The position numbers and the translations under genes are program-made. Of a DNA stretch of 64,000 bases, positions 28,248 through 36,497 are shown piece by piece. Origin of the DNA: Neisseriaceae bacterium (GTDB lineage: Bacteria > Pseudomonadota > Gammaproteobacteria > Burkholderiales > UBA11063). The stretch spans positions 1-64,000 of the forward strand of contig CANFGS010000009.1 of NCBI GenBank assembly GCA_947446595.1, written 5' to 3'. The notes below the pieces were generated by a model, which saw only the letters and a program-made list of their open reading frames with translations, made no database searches and was not told where the DNA came from. How positions within the stretch are numbered: the stretch's first letter is position 1; every line of letters starts with the position of its first letter.

Positions 28248-29174
28248 TTAAGATATTAATACTAAGTTGTTGATTATATAATCCACAGTAATTAAGTCTA
28301 GCAAAGCAAATCCAGTAGAACTAAAAACTGTTTGTTCTTTTTGTAAGTTAGATTGTTGCATAGTATGTAATTGGGATACAGTTATTGCATTTCGGTGAAG
28401 TTCACCAGCCTCCTCTATTGCTGTTACAATATCTTCTACAATTAAAAGCGAAGCATTTAAGACATGTTTTGGAACTTCACGAGAGTTTGAATTATGCGCC
28501 CCCATACAGTTAATATGCACACCTGATTTTAAATTATCATAATCACATAAAGGTTCGAATGAAGATGTAGTTGTAGAAATAATATCTACATCTAAAATAC
28601 AATCTTTTATTGAAGAATATTGTAAAACCCTTAATTTGGGATATAATAATTTAATTTCATTAATAAATTTAGTCAAATTATGATTACTACGGTTATATAC
28701 ATGTAGCTCCTTAATAGATCTTACACTCAATATACCGCTAATTTGTTGCCTTGCCTGTGTTCCTGCACCTATTATAGCAAGTTTGCTTGCGTTAAGCAAA
28801 GTGCAATATTTTGTCACTATAGCAGTAATTACTGCACATTTAATATTAGTAACTGCAGTACCATCTAATACTGCAACAACCTCTCCCGTGATACTTGAAA
28901 AAACTGTAACCACAGTATTAACTGTTGGAATGATATCTAAAGAATTACGCTTAAAAAAACTACCCGTTTTATTAATATATAATCCCATTTTACTACTAAT
29001 TGCAGGCATTGAGAAAAATATTGAATATGGCTTATTGATTATGATTATATCTTTAGGAGGAATTATATAATCATTCTGTGATAAAATCTTTAACATATTC
29101 TCCATATGATTAATCAATGCGTTAATATTTATAGTATTTGTTATAAAATCATAAGAGTAAAACTTATAAGACAT
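28248..29174 (-). CDS. Ornithine cyclodeaminase/mu-crystallin family protein
   Basis: 308 aa with a Rossmann motif LAIIGAGTQARQQISGIL and the family N-terminal pattern MGLYINKTGSFFKRNS...VVTVFSSITGEVVAVLDGTAVTNIKCAVITAIVTKY. Relatives are ornithine cyclodeaminase, ketimine reductase, alanine dehydrogenase and SbnB. The usual Arg of the TxxRTAA segment is Lys here (TNIKCA). I use ATG 29174 with AGGAG 6 nt upstream rather than the TTG at 29210. It may reduce an imine of the aminoketone or supply an unusual amino acid; both are inferred. Confidence 0.82.
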   Translation of the reverse strand: MSYKFYSYDFITNTININALINHMENMLKILSQNDYIIPPKDIIIINKPYSIFFSMPAISSKMGLYINKTGSFFKRNSLDIIPTVNTVVTVFSSITGEVVAVLDGTAVTNIKCAVITAIVTKYCTLLNASKLAIIGAGTQARQQISGILSVRSIKELHVYNRSNHNLTKFINEIKLLYPKLRVLQYSSIKDCILDVDIISTTTSSFEPLCDYDNLKSGVHINCMGAHNSNSREVPKHVLNASLLIVEDIVTAIEEAGELHRNAITVSQLHTMQQSNLQKEQTVFSSTGFALLDLITVDYIINNLVLIS

Positions 29175-29190
29175 TTTTTCTCCTACAAGG

Positions 29191-29730
29191 TTAGTTATTA
29201 AAGCAATCAAAGTCTATTTTATGTGAATAATCAACATCTTTTCTATGTTTGGGTAGTAAAATAAATCTATTAAAACCAATAACCATAGTATTATCTTGGT
29301 TATATCCGATAGTTTTCACGTTAATAACACCTTGATCCAAATTTTTTTGAGATTCTTTTTTTGAAATTATTTTACTCACTGCATAAAGTGTATCATCAAT
29401 AAATACAGGATGTGGAAGTCTAATATTGTCCCACCCAAGGTTCGCAACTGCTTTTGCACTTAGTATATTAACTGTCATTCCAGTGACAATAGATAAAGTA
29501 AGCGTACTATTAACCAAAATTCGTTTAAATTGAGTATTTCTTGCATATTGTTCATCAAAGTGAATTGGATGCTGATTAACAGTATTTAAAGTATGATTAA
29601 TATTATCTGTCATCGTAATGGTTCTACCTGGTCGGTGTTCAAAAATATCACCAACTTCAAAATCATCAAAAGTAAACCCATTACTTTCTCGATAATGATT
29701 ATTAGATAACTTTATTAAACGGTTTTGCAT
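29191..29730 (-). CDS. MaoC-like enoyl-CoA hydratase (mesaconyl-CoA hydratase-like)
   Basis: 179-aa hot-dog-fold protein. FTFDDFEVGDIFEHRPGRTITMTDNINHTLNTVNQHPIHFDEQYA has the MaoC layout, with Asp and His in positions comparable to the catalytic D..N..H motif. The TxTD...T.N.HPIHFD spacing resembles mesaconyl-CoA hydratases more than R-specific PHA hydratases. It lies next to a CitE-like lyase, the pairing expected for making or breaking beta-methylmalyl-type CoA esters. Substrate not proven. Confidence 0.75.
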   Translation of the reverse strand: MQNRLIKLSNNHYRESNGFTFDDFEVGDIFEHRPGRTITMTDNINHTLNTVNQHPIHFDEQYARNTQFKRILVNSTLTLSIVTGMTVNILSAKAVANLGWDNIRLPHPVFIDDTLYAVSKIISKKESQKNLDQGVINVKTIGYNQDNTMVIGFNRFILLPKHRKDVDYSHKIDFDCFNN

Positions 29731-29759
29731 TTTTAATACTATCCTTTAAATTTAACAAC

Positions 29760-30587
29760 TTACTTTTTTGATGTGGTAACTATTTTTTGTGCTAATTTAT
29801 AAAACGGATTGCCCACCATGATATCTTTAACAGATAAGATACCTGTGATATTATTATCAATATGACTAATACTATTTGCCCATTCTACATCATTAGAATC
29901 ATACTGATACATTTCATTAATTATCTCTACTTGGGATTTTGATATTGCTAATTTTCCACTAAAACCAATTTGCTTAGATTCTAAGACATCCATAGTTAAA
30001 GTTTCTTTATTTCTTAACATAAATGTTGGCGTATCTATTGCTGGAATTTTATATTTACAAGCACACAAAACTACTTGCTGTCTATAATATGCAAGGTTGT
30101 TTATAAATGTAGGTGGCAACCCAAGCTCTAATGAAAGATCTGCACTTCCAAATAGTAAAGCATCGCTATATTTCGCAATATCATCTATATTGATCACTGC
30201 CTCTGCAGTCTCAATTAATGAAATTAATTTAGGTGGTTTGACACTCGCTGAAACAAATAAATTTTTTATTAACTTTAGATCAATGCTAGATGATGCTTTT
30301 GATACAAGTATATAATTAACATTAATTGAATTATCAATTAAAAACATAATATCACGTATTCCATCAATAGAATGAATACAGTTTATTCTAAAATTATAAC
30401 CACAATTTGTTTTAATTTGATTTTTATTCACAAGAAATTCATGCCGGGCATTATTTTTATCTTTCATACTCACCGAATCTTCAAAGTCAATCATAAAAAT
30501 ATCAGCATTAGAGGCACTGCCTTTATTATATAAATCAATTTTTAAAGCAGAAGAAATTAAAATACTTCTAAAGTTAGGAAATAGCAT
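29760..30587 (-). CDS. CitE-like HpcH/HpaI-family CoA-ester lyase
   Basis: 275-aa TIM-barrel lyase of the CitE/malyl-CoA lyase family. Visible features are IDFEDSVSMKDKNNAR (the Glu-Asp-Ser metal and CoA site), INCIHS for the usual RIN, SLIETAEAVINID (Glu metal ligand) and ALLFGSADLSLELG. Members cleave or form citryl-, malyl-, methylmalyl- or citramalyl-CoA. With the adjacent MaoC-like hydratase it could assemble an unusual acyl-CoA starter. It starts inside the 3' end of the synthase gene (14-nt overlap), so it is tightly coupled. Confidence 0.8.
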   Translation of the reverse strand: MLFPNFRSILISSALKIDLYNKGSASNADIFMIDFEDSVSMKDKNNARHEFLVNKNQIKTNCGYNFRINCIHSIDGIRDIMFLIDNSINVNYILVSKASSSIDLKLIKNLFVSASVKPPKLISLIETAEAVINIDDIAKYSDALLFGSADLSLELGLPPTFINNLAYYRQQVVLCACKYKIPAIDTPTFMLRNKETLTMDVLESKQIGFSGKLAISKSQVEIINEMYQYDSNDVEWANSISHIDNNITGILSVKDIMVGNPFYKLAQKIVTTSKK

Positions 30588-31800
30588 TTATAACCCCTTT
30601 GACAACATTACAAAATTCTAAAAATTTCTCCTGTGGAATACGGTTATTTATCATCATTCTTAACCCAGCTTTTCCTCGCGCTACTATTGGAAAAAATAAA
30701 GGTGAAACATAGAACCCTTTTTGATAAATGGTTTTTGCAGCTTCTAGTGCCAATAAAGACTCTCCAAGAGTTACAAATCTAATTGGTACTTCACTACCAC
30801 TTTGGCTGGTATAAATTTGGCTATCAAAATAAGCTATATTATCTTTAAGCCTTTGTTGAATCACTTTAAATTCATTTGATTTATGTACTACTAACGAACC
30901 TTGAATTGCTCCAATTGTTGCAGTTGAAACAGGTCGTGACCATAATAAGGGTCCAGCGTAACGCTTTATATATTTGTACATTTGGCTATTTTTACTCAAC
31001 ATTGCAATACCACCAGCACCAGCACCGAATGCTTTTGCCATAGAAAACACAATGATTGTTTTATCATTTATTTCAGAATGAATTTCTCTAACATAACCAT
31101 AACCATCCTGACCACAAACAGATAATGAATGCGAATCATCATAATAGACATATAAATTATATCTATTTTGTAAATCCAATAACTCTTTTACTTTTGCAAC
31201 ACCACCAGTACTATAGGCCCCATCACAAACGTAAACTACTACAGGGTTATGTTTACACTCATTTTCAATAAAGCTTATATCATTATGATCACACGTAACT
31301 ATATTTGTTTCATCTGCACAAATTGGTTTAATTATATTCATTGAAAAATGACATAGTTTATCAAAAATTATTTTTGGTTTTATATTATTAGTTAATACCC
31401 CAGAAGCTAAAAGCGGTAGGACTCCCTCACTCATTGCTGAACAACTACTACCAACTATAACTTGAGCTTTAAAATATTCGTTCAGCTCTTCTTCTGTATC
31501 GTAAAGAATTTTACTTATTAAACGCGTGCGTGAACAAGTAATATTAGTTTGTGGATACCTGTCTAATGCAGTTTTTATACCCATTATCACTTTTGGATGT
31601 CGGTCTAGATTAAGATATGAGCACGATACCATATGATAAAAATCATGGCCATTTTCATCAACAAAACTTCCATTTTGTCCCTCATCAGCAACAATATCAA
31701 GAACACCATAACGTAAACCTAACTCCCAGTCATCTGAACTTAGGGATACTACTTTTTGTAGATTGCTATAATTATTCTTGTTCATTAGTTTATTATCCAT
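30574..31800 (-). CDS. Alpha-oxoamine synthase (KBL/BioF/CqsA-like, PLP)
   Basis: 408-aa fold-type I PLP enzyme that condenses an acyl-CoA with an amino acid, losing CO2, to give an alpha-aminoketone. FYHMVSCSYLNLDRHP, YYDDSHSLSVCGQDGYG (PLP-ring His and Asp) and FSMAKAFGAGAGG (Schiff-base Lys) match the BioF/KBL/ALAS/CqsA family. First gene of the seven-gene operon, 31 nt downstream of a consensus -10. Its place with CoA-ester enzymes and an amide-forming enzyme points to a secreted small molecule or signal. It is not assignable to BioF: no bio genes are nearby. Confidence 0.83.
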   Translation of the reverse strand: MDNKLMNKNNYSNLQKVVSLSSDDWELGLRYGVLDIVADEGQNGSFVDENGHDFYHMVSCSYLNLDRHPKVIMGIKTALDRYPQTNITCSRTRLISKILYDTEEELNEYFKAQVIVGSSCSAMSEGVLPLLASGVLTNNIKPKIIFDKLCHFSMNIIKPICADETNIVTCDHNDISFIENECKHNPVVVYVCDGAYSTGGVAKVKELLDLQNRYNLYVYYDDSHSLSVCGQDGYGYVREIHSEINDKTIIVFSMAKAFGAGAGGIAMLSKNSQMYKYIKRYAGPLLWSRPVSTATIGAIQGSLVVHKSNEFKVIQQRLKDNIAYFDSQIYTSQSGSEVPIRFVTLGESLLALEAAKTIYQKGFYVSPLFFPIVARGKAGLRMMINNRIPQEKFLEFCNVVKGVINAIS

Positions 31801-31830
31801 AATTTACTCACTTTTAATAATCCATAACAT

Positions 31831-31859
31831 AATATAGCATAATATAATATATTTGTCAA
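31831..31859 (-). promoter_or_regulatory. Consensus sigma-70 promoter of the biosynthetic operon
   Basis: On the minus strand TTGACA (31859-31854) is followed after exactly 17 nt by TATATT (31836-31831). The start codon at 31800 leaves a short leader of about 24 nt. This is the best-matching promoter I found in the window. Confidence 0.7.
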
Positions 31860-31889
31860 TTTCAATATACAAAATTTCAATATACAAAA
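31860..31889 (-). repeat. Two tandem 15-bp repeats abutting the -35 box
   Basis: TTTTGTATATTGAAA is present twice head to tail (31875-31889 and 31860-31874), ending one base from the TTGACA box. Perfect tandem copies in this position suggest a regulator-binding operator. Confidence 0.6.
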
Positions 31890-31896
31890 TGTATAT
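31880..31896. promoter_or_regulatory. Dyad ATATAC-N5-GTATAT upstream of the operon
   Basis: Perfect 6-bp arms around AAAAT, overlapping the upstream tandem repeat. Centred about 64 nt upstream of the predicted transcription start. Could bind a dimeric activator or repressor. Confidence 0.4.
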
Positions 31897-32003
31897 CTCA
31901 TATGTATAAACATAAAAAACGCAGTTGAACGTATATTATCAGCAGAAATTTTCTGAATTAAATTTCTAAAAATCTATTCAATTAACTTCAATTGCCCAGA
32001 GTT

Positions 32004-32019
32004 GTGCCATTTTTGGCAC
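32004..32019. terminator. Hairpin downstream of ssb
   Basis: GTGCCA-TTTT-TGGCAC, a perfect 6-bp stem, 27 nt after the ssb stop on the minus strand. No strong T-tract follows, so it may only stabilise the 3' end of the T4SS transcript. Confidence 0.4.
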
Positions 32020-32046
32020 TAACCCTACGGAAAAAATAATAACAAT

Positions 32047-32427
32047 CTAGAAAGGAACTTCAAGTGTGCTTGAATCAGCCTCAGGTAGCATATGCACATC
32101 TGGATTAGTTGCATCACTATCAACACGACTCAATAGTTCAATACTATTAGCATAAAGACGCATAGTTCCAACTGGAATATTGTCCTTATTTATATAAGCA
32201 TTTACATTTGGATAACCATCTACTAGTACCTTAGTACCTTTTCTAGCATACATACAAGCTATTTCAGCAAGTTTCCCATTGCAGCTTACATCTACCCAAT
32301 CAGTTTTTGGGTTAGTTTTAGTACCTGTACTAATCCCTACTGCAAAAGTTGCAAACTGTGTACCTGATGGATCTAGACGCATCTCTGGATCACGACCAAT
32401 ATTGCCTGTTATTGTTAAACGTTTCAT
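32047..32427 (-). CDS. ssb: Single-stranded DNA-binding protein (conjugative/plasmid type)
   Basis: 126-aa OB-fold protein: LTITGNIGRDPEMRLDPSGTQFATFAVGI...DWVDVSCNGKLAEIACMYARKGTKVLVDGYP follows the SSB pattern. It ends LEVPF, not exactly the DDDIPF-type acidic tip. Shorter than chromosomal SSB (about 170 aa). At the end of a type IV secretion operon it probably coats or handles transferred or incoming DNA. The ribosome site AAGGA is 7 nt upstream of ATG. Confidence 0.8.
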   Translation of the reverse strand: MKRLTITGNIGRDPEMRLDPSGTQFATFAVGISTGTKTNPKTDWVDVSCNGKLAEIACMYARKGTKVLVDGYPNVNAYINKDNIPVGTMRLYANSIELLSRVDSDATNPDVHMLPEADSSTLEVPF

Positions 32428-32550
32428 AATCTGTCCTTTTCAAAAAATTAAATTTAAAATATCGTTGTAACGTGCAAAAAAACCGCCAAATCCCCTCCTT
32501 TCTTTAAAATTAATGGAATAACGAATGAAAAAACCTCAATATCTATAAAA

Positions 32551-33099
32551 TCACCACAACATATGATCAATTGCATAAATCAATTTAGCTCCACGATAAA
32601 TTTGCTCTCTATTTATAACTCCAAAATATCGCGAATCATAAGAATGCGGAGTTACTCCTAATACAAAATATTCATTATGCTTCAATTTAAAACGCCCAAA
32701 ACCAATAGGTAATAAATTTATTTGTCGCGATTTTTGTACCAAACGACTATTCTTATATAAATAATTATTTACTCTTACCCCATCTTCAGCAATACTAACC
32801 TCATCTCCTTCTTTAGCAACAATTTGCTTCATTAAATAAGGAGTATTATGTAGACATTCACCACTTTTATACGGTAAACCCAACTGGTGTAATACCTCAG
32901 CACGACTTTCATCCCAAACACATAAAAGAACAATATCATGTGGTTTTAGCTCAATAATCGGATAAGTAAAATAATATCCTTTTATTAATGAAATCGAAGG
33001 ATTATAAATAAACTGCCTCTTCACAAATATTAATCCTCCACTCAAAATAAAACCCAAAATAAGCGGTGCAATACATTTTTTATATGAATTAATATGCAT
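32551..33099 (-). CDS. traF: TraF-like conjugative-transfer signal peptidase (S26)
   Basis: 182-aa membrane-anchored S26C peptidase. One N-terminal TM (IAPLILGFILSGGLIFV), the serine box YNPSISLIKGYYF, and the lysine box LMKQIVAKEGDEVSI. RP4 TraF removes the C-terminus of TrbC and cyclises it; the trbC-like pilin at the other end of this operon is the expected substrate. Overlaps the transglycosylase gene by 11 nt. Cyclisation here is inferred. Confidence 0.78.
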   Translation of the reverse strand: MHINSYKKCIAPLILGFILSGGLIFVKRQFIYNPSISLIKGYYFTYPIIELKPHDIVLLCVWDESRAEVLHQLGLPYKSGECLHNTPYLMKQIVAKEGDEVSIAEDGVRVNNYLYKNSRLVQKSRQINLLPIGFGRFKLKHNEYFVLGVTPHSYDSRYFGVINREQIYRGAKLIYAIDHMLW

Positions 33100-33559
33100 T
33101 ATGAATTACTTTATACACATAGCCATTATTGAACCCACTATGGAAATTTCCTGTATTGTAAGCACTTATTGCTTTATACAGTGCTTCTTTATCATTTGCT
33201 GAGTTCAACTTAGCATTTTTGTAATTCTTCCCCAAAATAACTCCAGCTAAATTAAGATTCTTACATGGATCTAACATATCATGGGCCATATATCCATATT
33301 TATGCACATTTCTGATATTTATCTGGGCCAAACCAATATCAAAATCATAGTTATGCTGTTCAAGATAATCTACCCAAGCACTGGCTTCTTTAAAGTTTTT
33401 TGCGCCATATAGTAAATGCTTGCCATGATTTAGTCCAATAGCCAAAGTATTACCACGACTCTCAGTTTTAACTATCGCAACCATAGTAGTTTGTGCTACA
33501 TTTGGTGCGCAAGTAAGGGCATAATTTGGTATATCAATCAATTTAACCCATCCTATCAA
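33089..33559 (-). CDS. VirB1/TrbN-like lytic transglycosylase
   Basis: About 150 aa SLT-fold enzyme that opens peptidoglycan for the secretion channel. MVAIVKTESRGNTLAIG holds the catalytic Glu, followed by FDIGLAQINIRN and an AYNTG motif (ISAYNTGNFHSG). No clear signal peptide at the N-terminus. Start uncertain: TTG at 33559 lies inside the trbB end, while TTG 33541 follows the trbB stop with GGATGGG upstream. Confidence 0.8.
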   Translation of the reverse strand: MIGWVKLIDIPNYALTCAPNVAQTTMVAIVKTESRGNTLAIGLNHGKHLLYGAKNFKEASAWVDYLEQHNYDFDIGLAQINIRNVHKYGYMAHDMLDPCKNLNLAGVILGKNYKNAKLNSANDKEALYKAISAYNTGNFHSGFNNGYVYKVIHNAY

Positions 33560-34982
33560 AATCTAATTGATCATAAACAATATCTTGATAGATATCTTTA
33601 TCTGGATCATATTGCAATATCTGTCTTAACGCAGTTACCTTACGCTTTACAATATTTTGATATTCGCCATCCATTTCTTCTCGCAGCGTAATATTTTGAA
33701 TTGAAATAATCCCATTGATAGTAAACCCCACTTCCTGACGATTAACTTTTACCCCTGGATGATCACGAACACAGCTTTCAAATCGATACAAAGCTTCATT
33801 GACTCCATTTGCATGAATTGTCGCAATACCACCTGGATGCCCTGTATTCCATGCTTTTAATAAAGTATATGCCTCAGCTCCCCTCACTTCTCCCATAACT
33901 ATCCTATCAGGTTTAAAGCGAAGTGTAGTTCGAAGAGCATCATACATAGAAAAAAACTCACCAATAGTAAAACCAATAGAACGTGAAGTATTAAATTTAA
34001 GTTCAGGAACATCTTCAATAATCAAAACTCTAGTATCGGGAAATAACTTAGCTATTTCAAAAAGTATTGCATTAGCTAAAGTAGTCTTACCCGAACCAGT
34101 ACCACCTGCAATTAGAATATTAAATTTACGCCCAATCCAATTAAGGATAGTATCGTAGCTACTTTGCTGCATAACTCCACTACTTACAAAATCACTTAAG
34201 GTAAATACCTTTGGAGAATGTTTACGAATACAAAAGGCTGGAAATTGTACAACTGGTGGGATAACACCAGTGAACCTATGCCCATACCTAGGAATCTGGC
34301 ATTCAAGGCTCGGGCTTTTTTGATGAATAAATTTACCGCTTATACTAGCTAAAACACTCATTATAGTTTCGGCTTTGGTTGAACTCATTGTAACTAAATC
34401 AGTAGTGATTAGTGTATCGGGGTAGCTTCTAAAAATTTTTATATCTGCATCAGTTTTTATTTCTTTATATGCTAGCTCAAACGCTGAATCATTTGGCAAA
34501 TGTTTATTGATTAAATCTAATAAAAAAATGATACTATCTTCAGGCAATATTGGTGACTCTGGTAAATCTCCAGTCTCTATCATTTGGATATAATCAAGTA
34601 AAATATGATCTGATATTTGACAAATTGTATTTTCAGTAAAATAATTCTTTAGACATTTTGCAATTACCCGTAGATCATCTTTTAAACGCCCGTGAAGACG
34701 CACCCAAAATAGTATTGAATTATGATTGGTTTTTAAACATTTATATACAATATGTTGCCCAATAGCAACCTTTTCAGATTCAATCTTAGTTTCAATATTA
34801 CGTAATAAATTTTTAAGCTCCTGCCCATGCTGTTGCACTAATATATGCCCAACTGTAGTTCCATTAGACTTTCTATATGGATTGAGAATTATTTCGGTAG
34901 TATTGGTATCTTGAAGCACCTCCAAAATATCGGCCATATCTTTTTCTAAATGACGTAATGCATCATTATTATGTTCTGACAT
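33543..34982 (-). CDS. trbB: TrbB/VirB11-family secretion ATPase, enlarged N-terminal domain
   Basis: 479-aa hexameric traffic ATPase. Walker A GGTGSGKTTLANAI is near residue 293, with Asp box VLIIEDVPEL, Walker B RPDRIVMGEVRGAEAYTLLKAWNTGHPGG and the His box ATIHANG. TrbB is usually about 320 aa. Here the N-terminal pattern (TEIILNPYR...VQQHGQEL) is separated from the ASISGKFIHQKSPSLECQIP region by roughly 130-150 extra residues with no recognised motif. It powers pilus assembly and substrate transfer at the inner membrane. Confidence 0.85.
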   Translation of the reverse strand: MSEHNNDALRHLEKDMADILEVLQDTNTTEIILNPYRKSNGTTVGHILVQQHGQELKNLLRNIETKIESEKVAIGQHIVYKCLKTNHNSILFWVRLHGRLKDDLRVIAKCLKNYFTENTICQISDHILLDYIQMIETGDLPESPILPEDSIIFLLDLINKHLPNDSAFELAYKEIKTDADIKIFRSYPDTLITTDLVTMSSTKAETIMSVLASISGKFIHQKSPSLECQIPRYGHRFTGVIPPVVQFPAFCIRKHSPKVFTLSDFVSSGVMQQSSYDTILNWIGRKFNILIAGGTGSGKTTLANAILFEIAKLFPDTRVLIIEDVPELKFNTSRSIGFTIGEFFSMYDALRTTLRFKPDRIVMGEVRGAEAYTLLKAWNTGHPGGIATIHANGVNEALYRFESCVRDHPGVKVNRQEVGFTINGIISIQNITLREEMDGEYQNIVKRKVTALRQILQYDPDKDIYQDIVYDQLDFDRMG

Positions 34983-35004
34983 TATCTATTCTCTCCTAAT
35001 AATT

Positions 35005-35919
35005 TCATTTTCTAAATGAGCCAGAAAAAGCACCTGAGAGCATATCAACCGCACCACCCAAACCTTCGCCAAACTGTATATTGACGTTACTTGCTAATGT
35101 TGATGCCGCCCATTCTGGCAATTCACTACATAATAAACTGATGATTACCGCACTACCTAATACTTTTAGAATAACCGCCCCAAGAGCTACAATATCTTTC
35201 GCCGCATTAACATCAGTAGCCCACCCTTGCATCTGCACCGTTAGAACCCCCAATAAAAACGATACTGCCAAAAACTTAATAGCAACACCAGCTACGGCTT
35301 GAAGATACCGCTGCCAAAACCCCATAGTCCACGAACTACCAGCAAAACCAGTTAAAATAAATCCTGCATAGAGTAAAAAATACGCTTGTAAAATAACCTT
35401 AATAATATAAAACGCGGTTAAAGATAAAACCACTAATAAAATCACTTGCATAATTGCTAATGTAATTTTAAGGGTTATATAATCAAAAGCACCAGTTCCA
35501 TCAGTAACAGCACTAATAGCATTTGAAATACACGAAAAATTACTTACAATCTCAGATGGTCCAAGATTTTTAAAGTTTTGTCCAGCACTTAGAGATAATG
35601 TATAACCACTACTTACACTACCAAGATTTGCAAAATATTCTATAATCTCTTGATATAAGCTAACATTAATAATATAATGGGCAAAAAAAAACCCTAAAAC
35701 CATCCGCGTGAAAAAAAACACCCACAGCTTCTCTATATCTCCAGCAAACACCTTTTTTACAGTCAACTGCCACATAAATTCCATAGCAAAAAGAGCATAA
35801 AAGATTTGCTTCACAATAGGATTAATCTTTGACTGCCAAGCGTATCCTGCATTAGAAAATTGGGATACTATATTATCTAAAACTCCACCTTGTGCAACTG
35901 TACATGTTAGTGCTTGCAT
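35005..35919 (-). CDS. trbL: TrbL/VirB6-family inner-membrane channel protein
   Basis: 304 aa with about 6 hydrophobic segments. ILQAYFLLYAGFILTGFAGSSWTMGFWQRYLQAVAGVAIKFLAVSFLLGV is typical of TrbL. The ORF track starts at 35955, but ATG 35919 has AGGA 7 nt upstream and lies one base after the trbJ stop, so I prefer it. Short for TrbL (often above 400 aa); the polar C-terminal tail is reduced. Confidence 0.83.
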   Translation of the reverse strand: MQALTCTVAQGGVLDNIVSQFSNAGYAWQSKINPIVKQIFYALFAMEFMWQLTVKKVFAGDIEKLWVFFFTRMVLGFFFAHYIINVSLYQEIIEYFANLGSVSSGYTLSLSAGQNFKNLGPSEIVSNFSCISNAISAVTDGTGAFDYITLKITLAIMQVILLVVLSLTAFYIIKVILQAYFLLYAGFILTGFAGSSWTMGFWQRYLQAVAGVAIKFLAVSFLLGVLTVQMQGWATDVNAAKDIVALGAVILKVLGSAVIISLLCSELPEWAASTLASNVNIQFGEGLGGAVDMLSGAFSGSFRK

Positions 35920-35920
35920 C

Positions 35921-36484
35921 TTATAATCCTGACTTACTAAACCCCGTATATGCATCGGTATTATTTTGTTTTTCGAGCTTTCGTTCAGCCAACTGCTTCT
36001 GTCCTTGTTGCGCCATCAAAACCTGCATTTGTGCCAAAGTATTTTGAGTTGAAGCCGCAGTCTCCACAGCTGAACGTTGAAGAGCCAATGCCGCTGCTTG
36101 AGGATTAGTTTGAAACTGTAAAAGAATATCAGCAATACTTCTTACATTTTGCACCACTCCTGTTATATTTTGTATTGACCAAGAGAACTGTGAACACAAA
36201 TCATCATTTACATTATTAATATAATTTTGCAAATTCTCTGTATCAGTTGGTGAACATAATGCACAAATTTGGGTACCAACTGATTGCAACTGTTGTAAAC
36301 TGTGTAATTGCGACACTTGCTTAGCAATTGACATTGCTTGACTCATAGTTGAAAGATACCCATTAACAGTAGCTAAATAGGTATTCATAGTAGCAAGATC
36401 CTTTGATACTATGTTTTGATCAATTGTTGGTACAATTGCTAAAGCATTATTAGCTAAAAACATCAGTAATATAATTTTTCGCAT
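35921..36484 (-). CDS. trbJ: TrbJ/VirB5-like periplasmic T4SS protein
   Basis: 187 aa with signal peptide MRKIILLMFLANNALA and a Gln-rich helical body (MNTYLATVNGYLSTMSQAMSIAKQVSQLHSLQQLQ, NTLAQMQVLMAQQGQKQLAERK) as in TrbJ/VirB5 minor pilus subunits. Two Cys near the middle (ICALCSP). Position between trbI and trbL matches RP4. Confidence 0.75.
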   Translation of the reverse strand: MRKIILLMFLANNALAIVPTIDQNIVSKDLATMNTYLATVNGYLSTMSQAMSIAKQVSQLHSLQQLQSVGTQICALCSPTDTENLQNYINNVNDDLCSQFSWSIQNITGVVQNVRSIADILLQFQTNPQAAALALQRSAVETAASTQNTLAQMQVLMAQQGQKQLAERKLEKQNNTDAYTGFSKSGL

Positions 36485-36497
36485 ATCATTCCTTTAG

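Noticed and set aside
28248-29210. TTG 29210 start of the ornithine-cyclodeaminase homolog
   Set aside because: ATG 29174 has AGGAG at ideal spacing, and the longer start would overlap the MaoC gene.
24860-31800. Reading the operon as a classical NRPS or siderophore cluster
   Set aside because: No adenylation, carrier or thioesterase domains, no NIS synthetase, and no receptor or exporter genes are present.
30574-31800. Calling the alpha-oxoamine synthase BioF or KBL
   Set aside because: No biotin or threonine-degradation genes are adjacent; the context points to a different product, so only the family is assigned.
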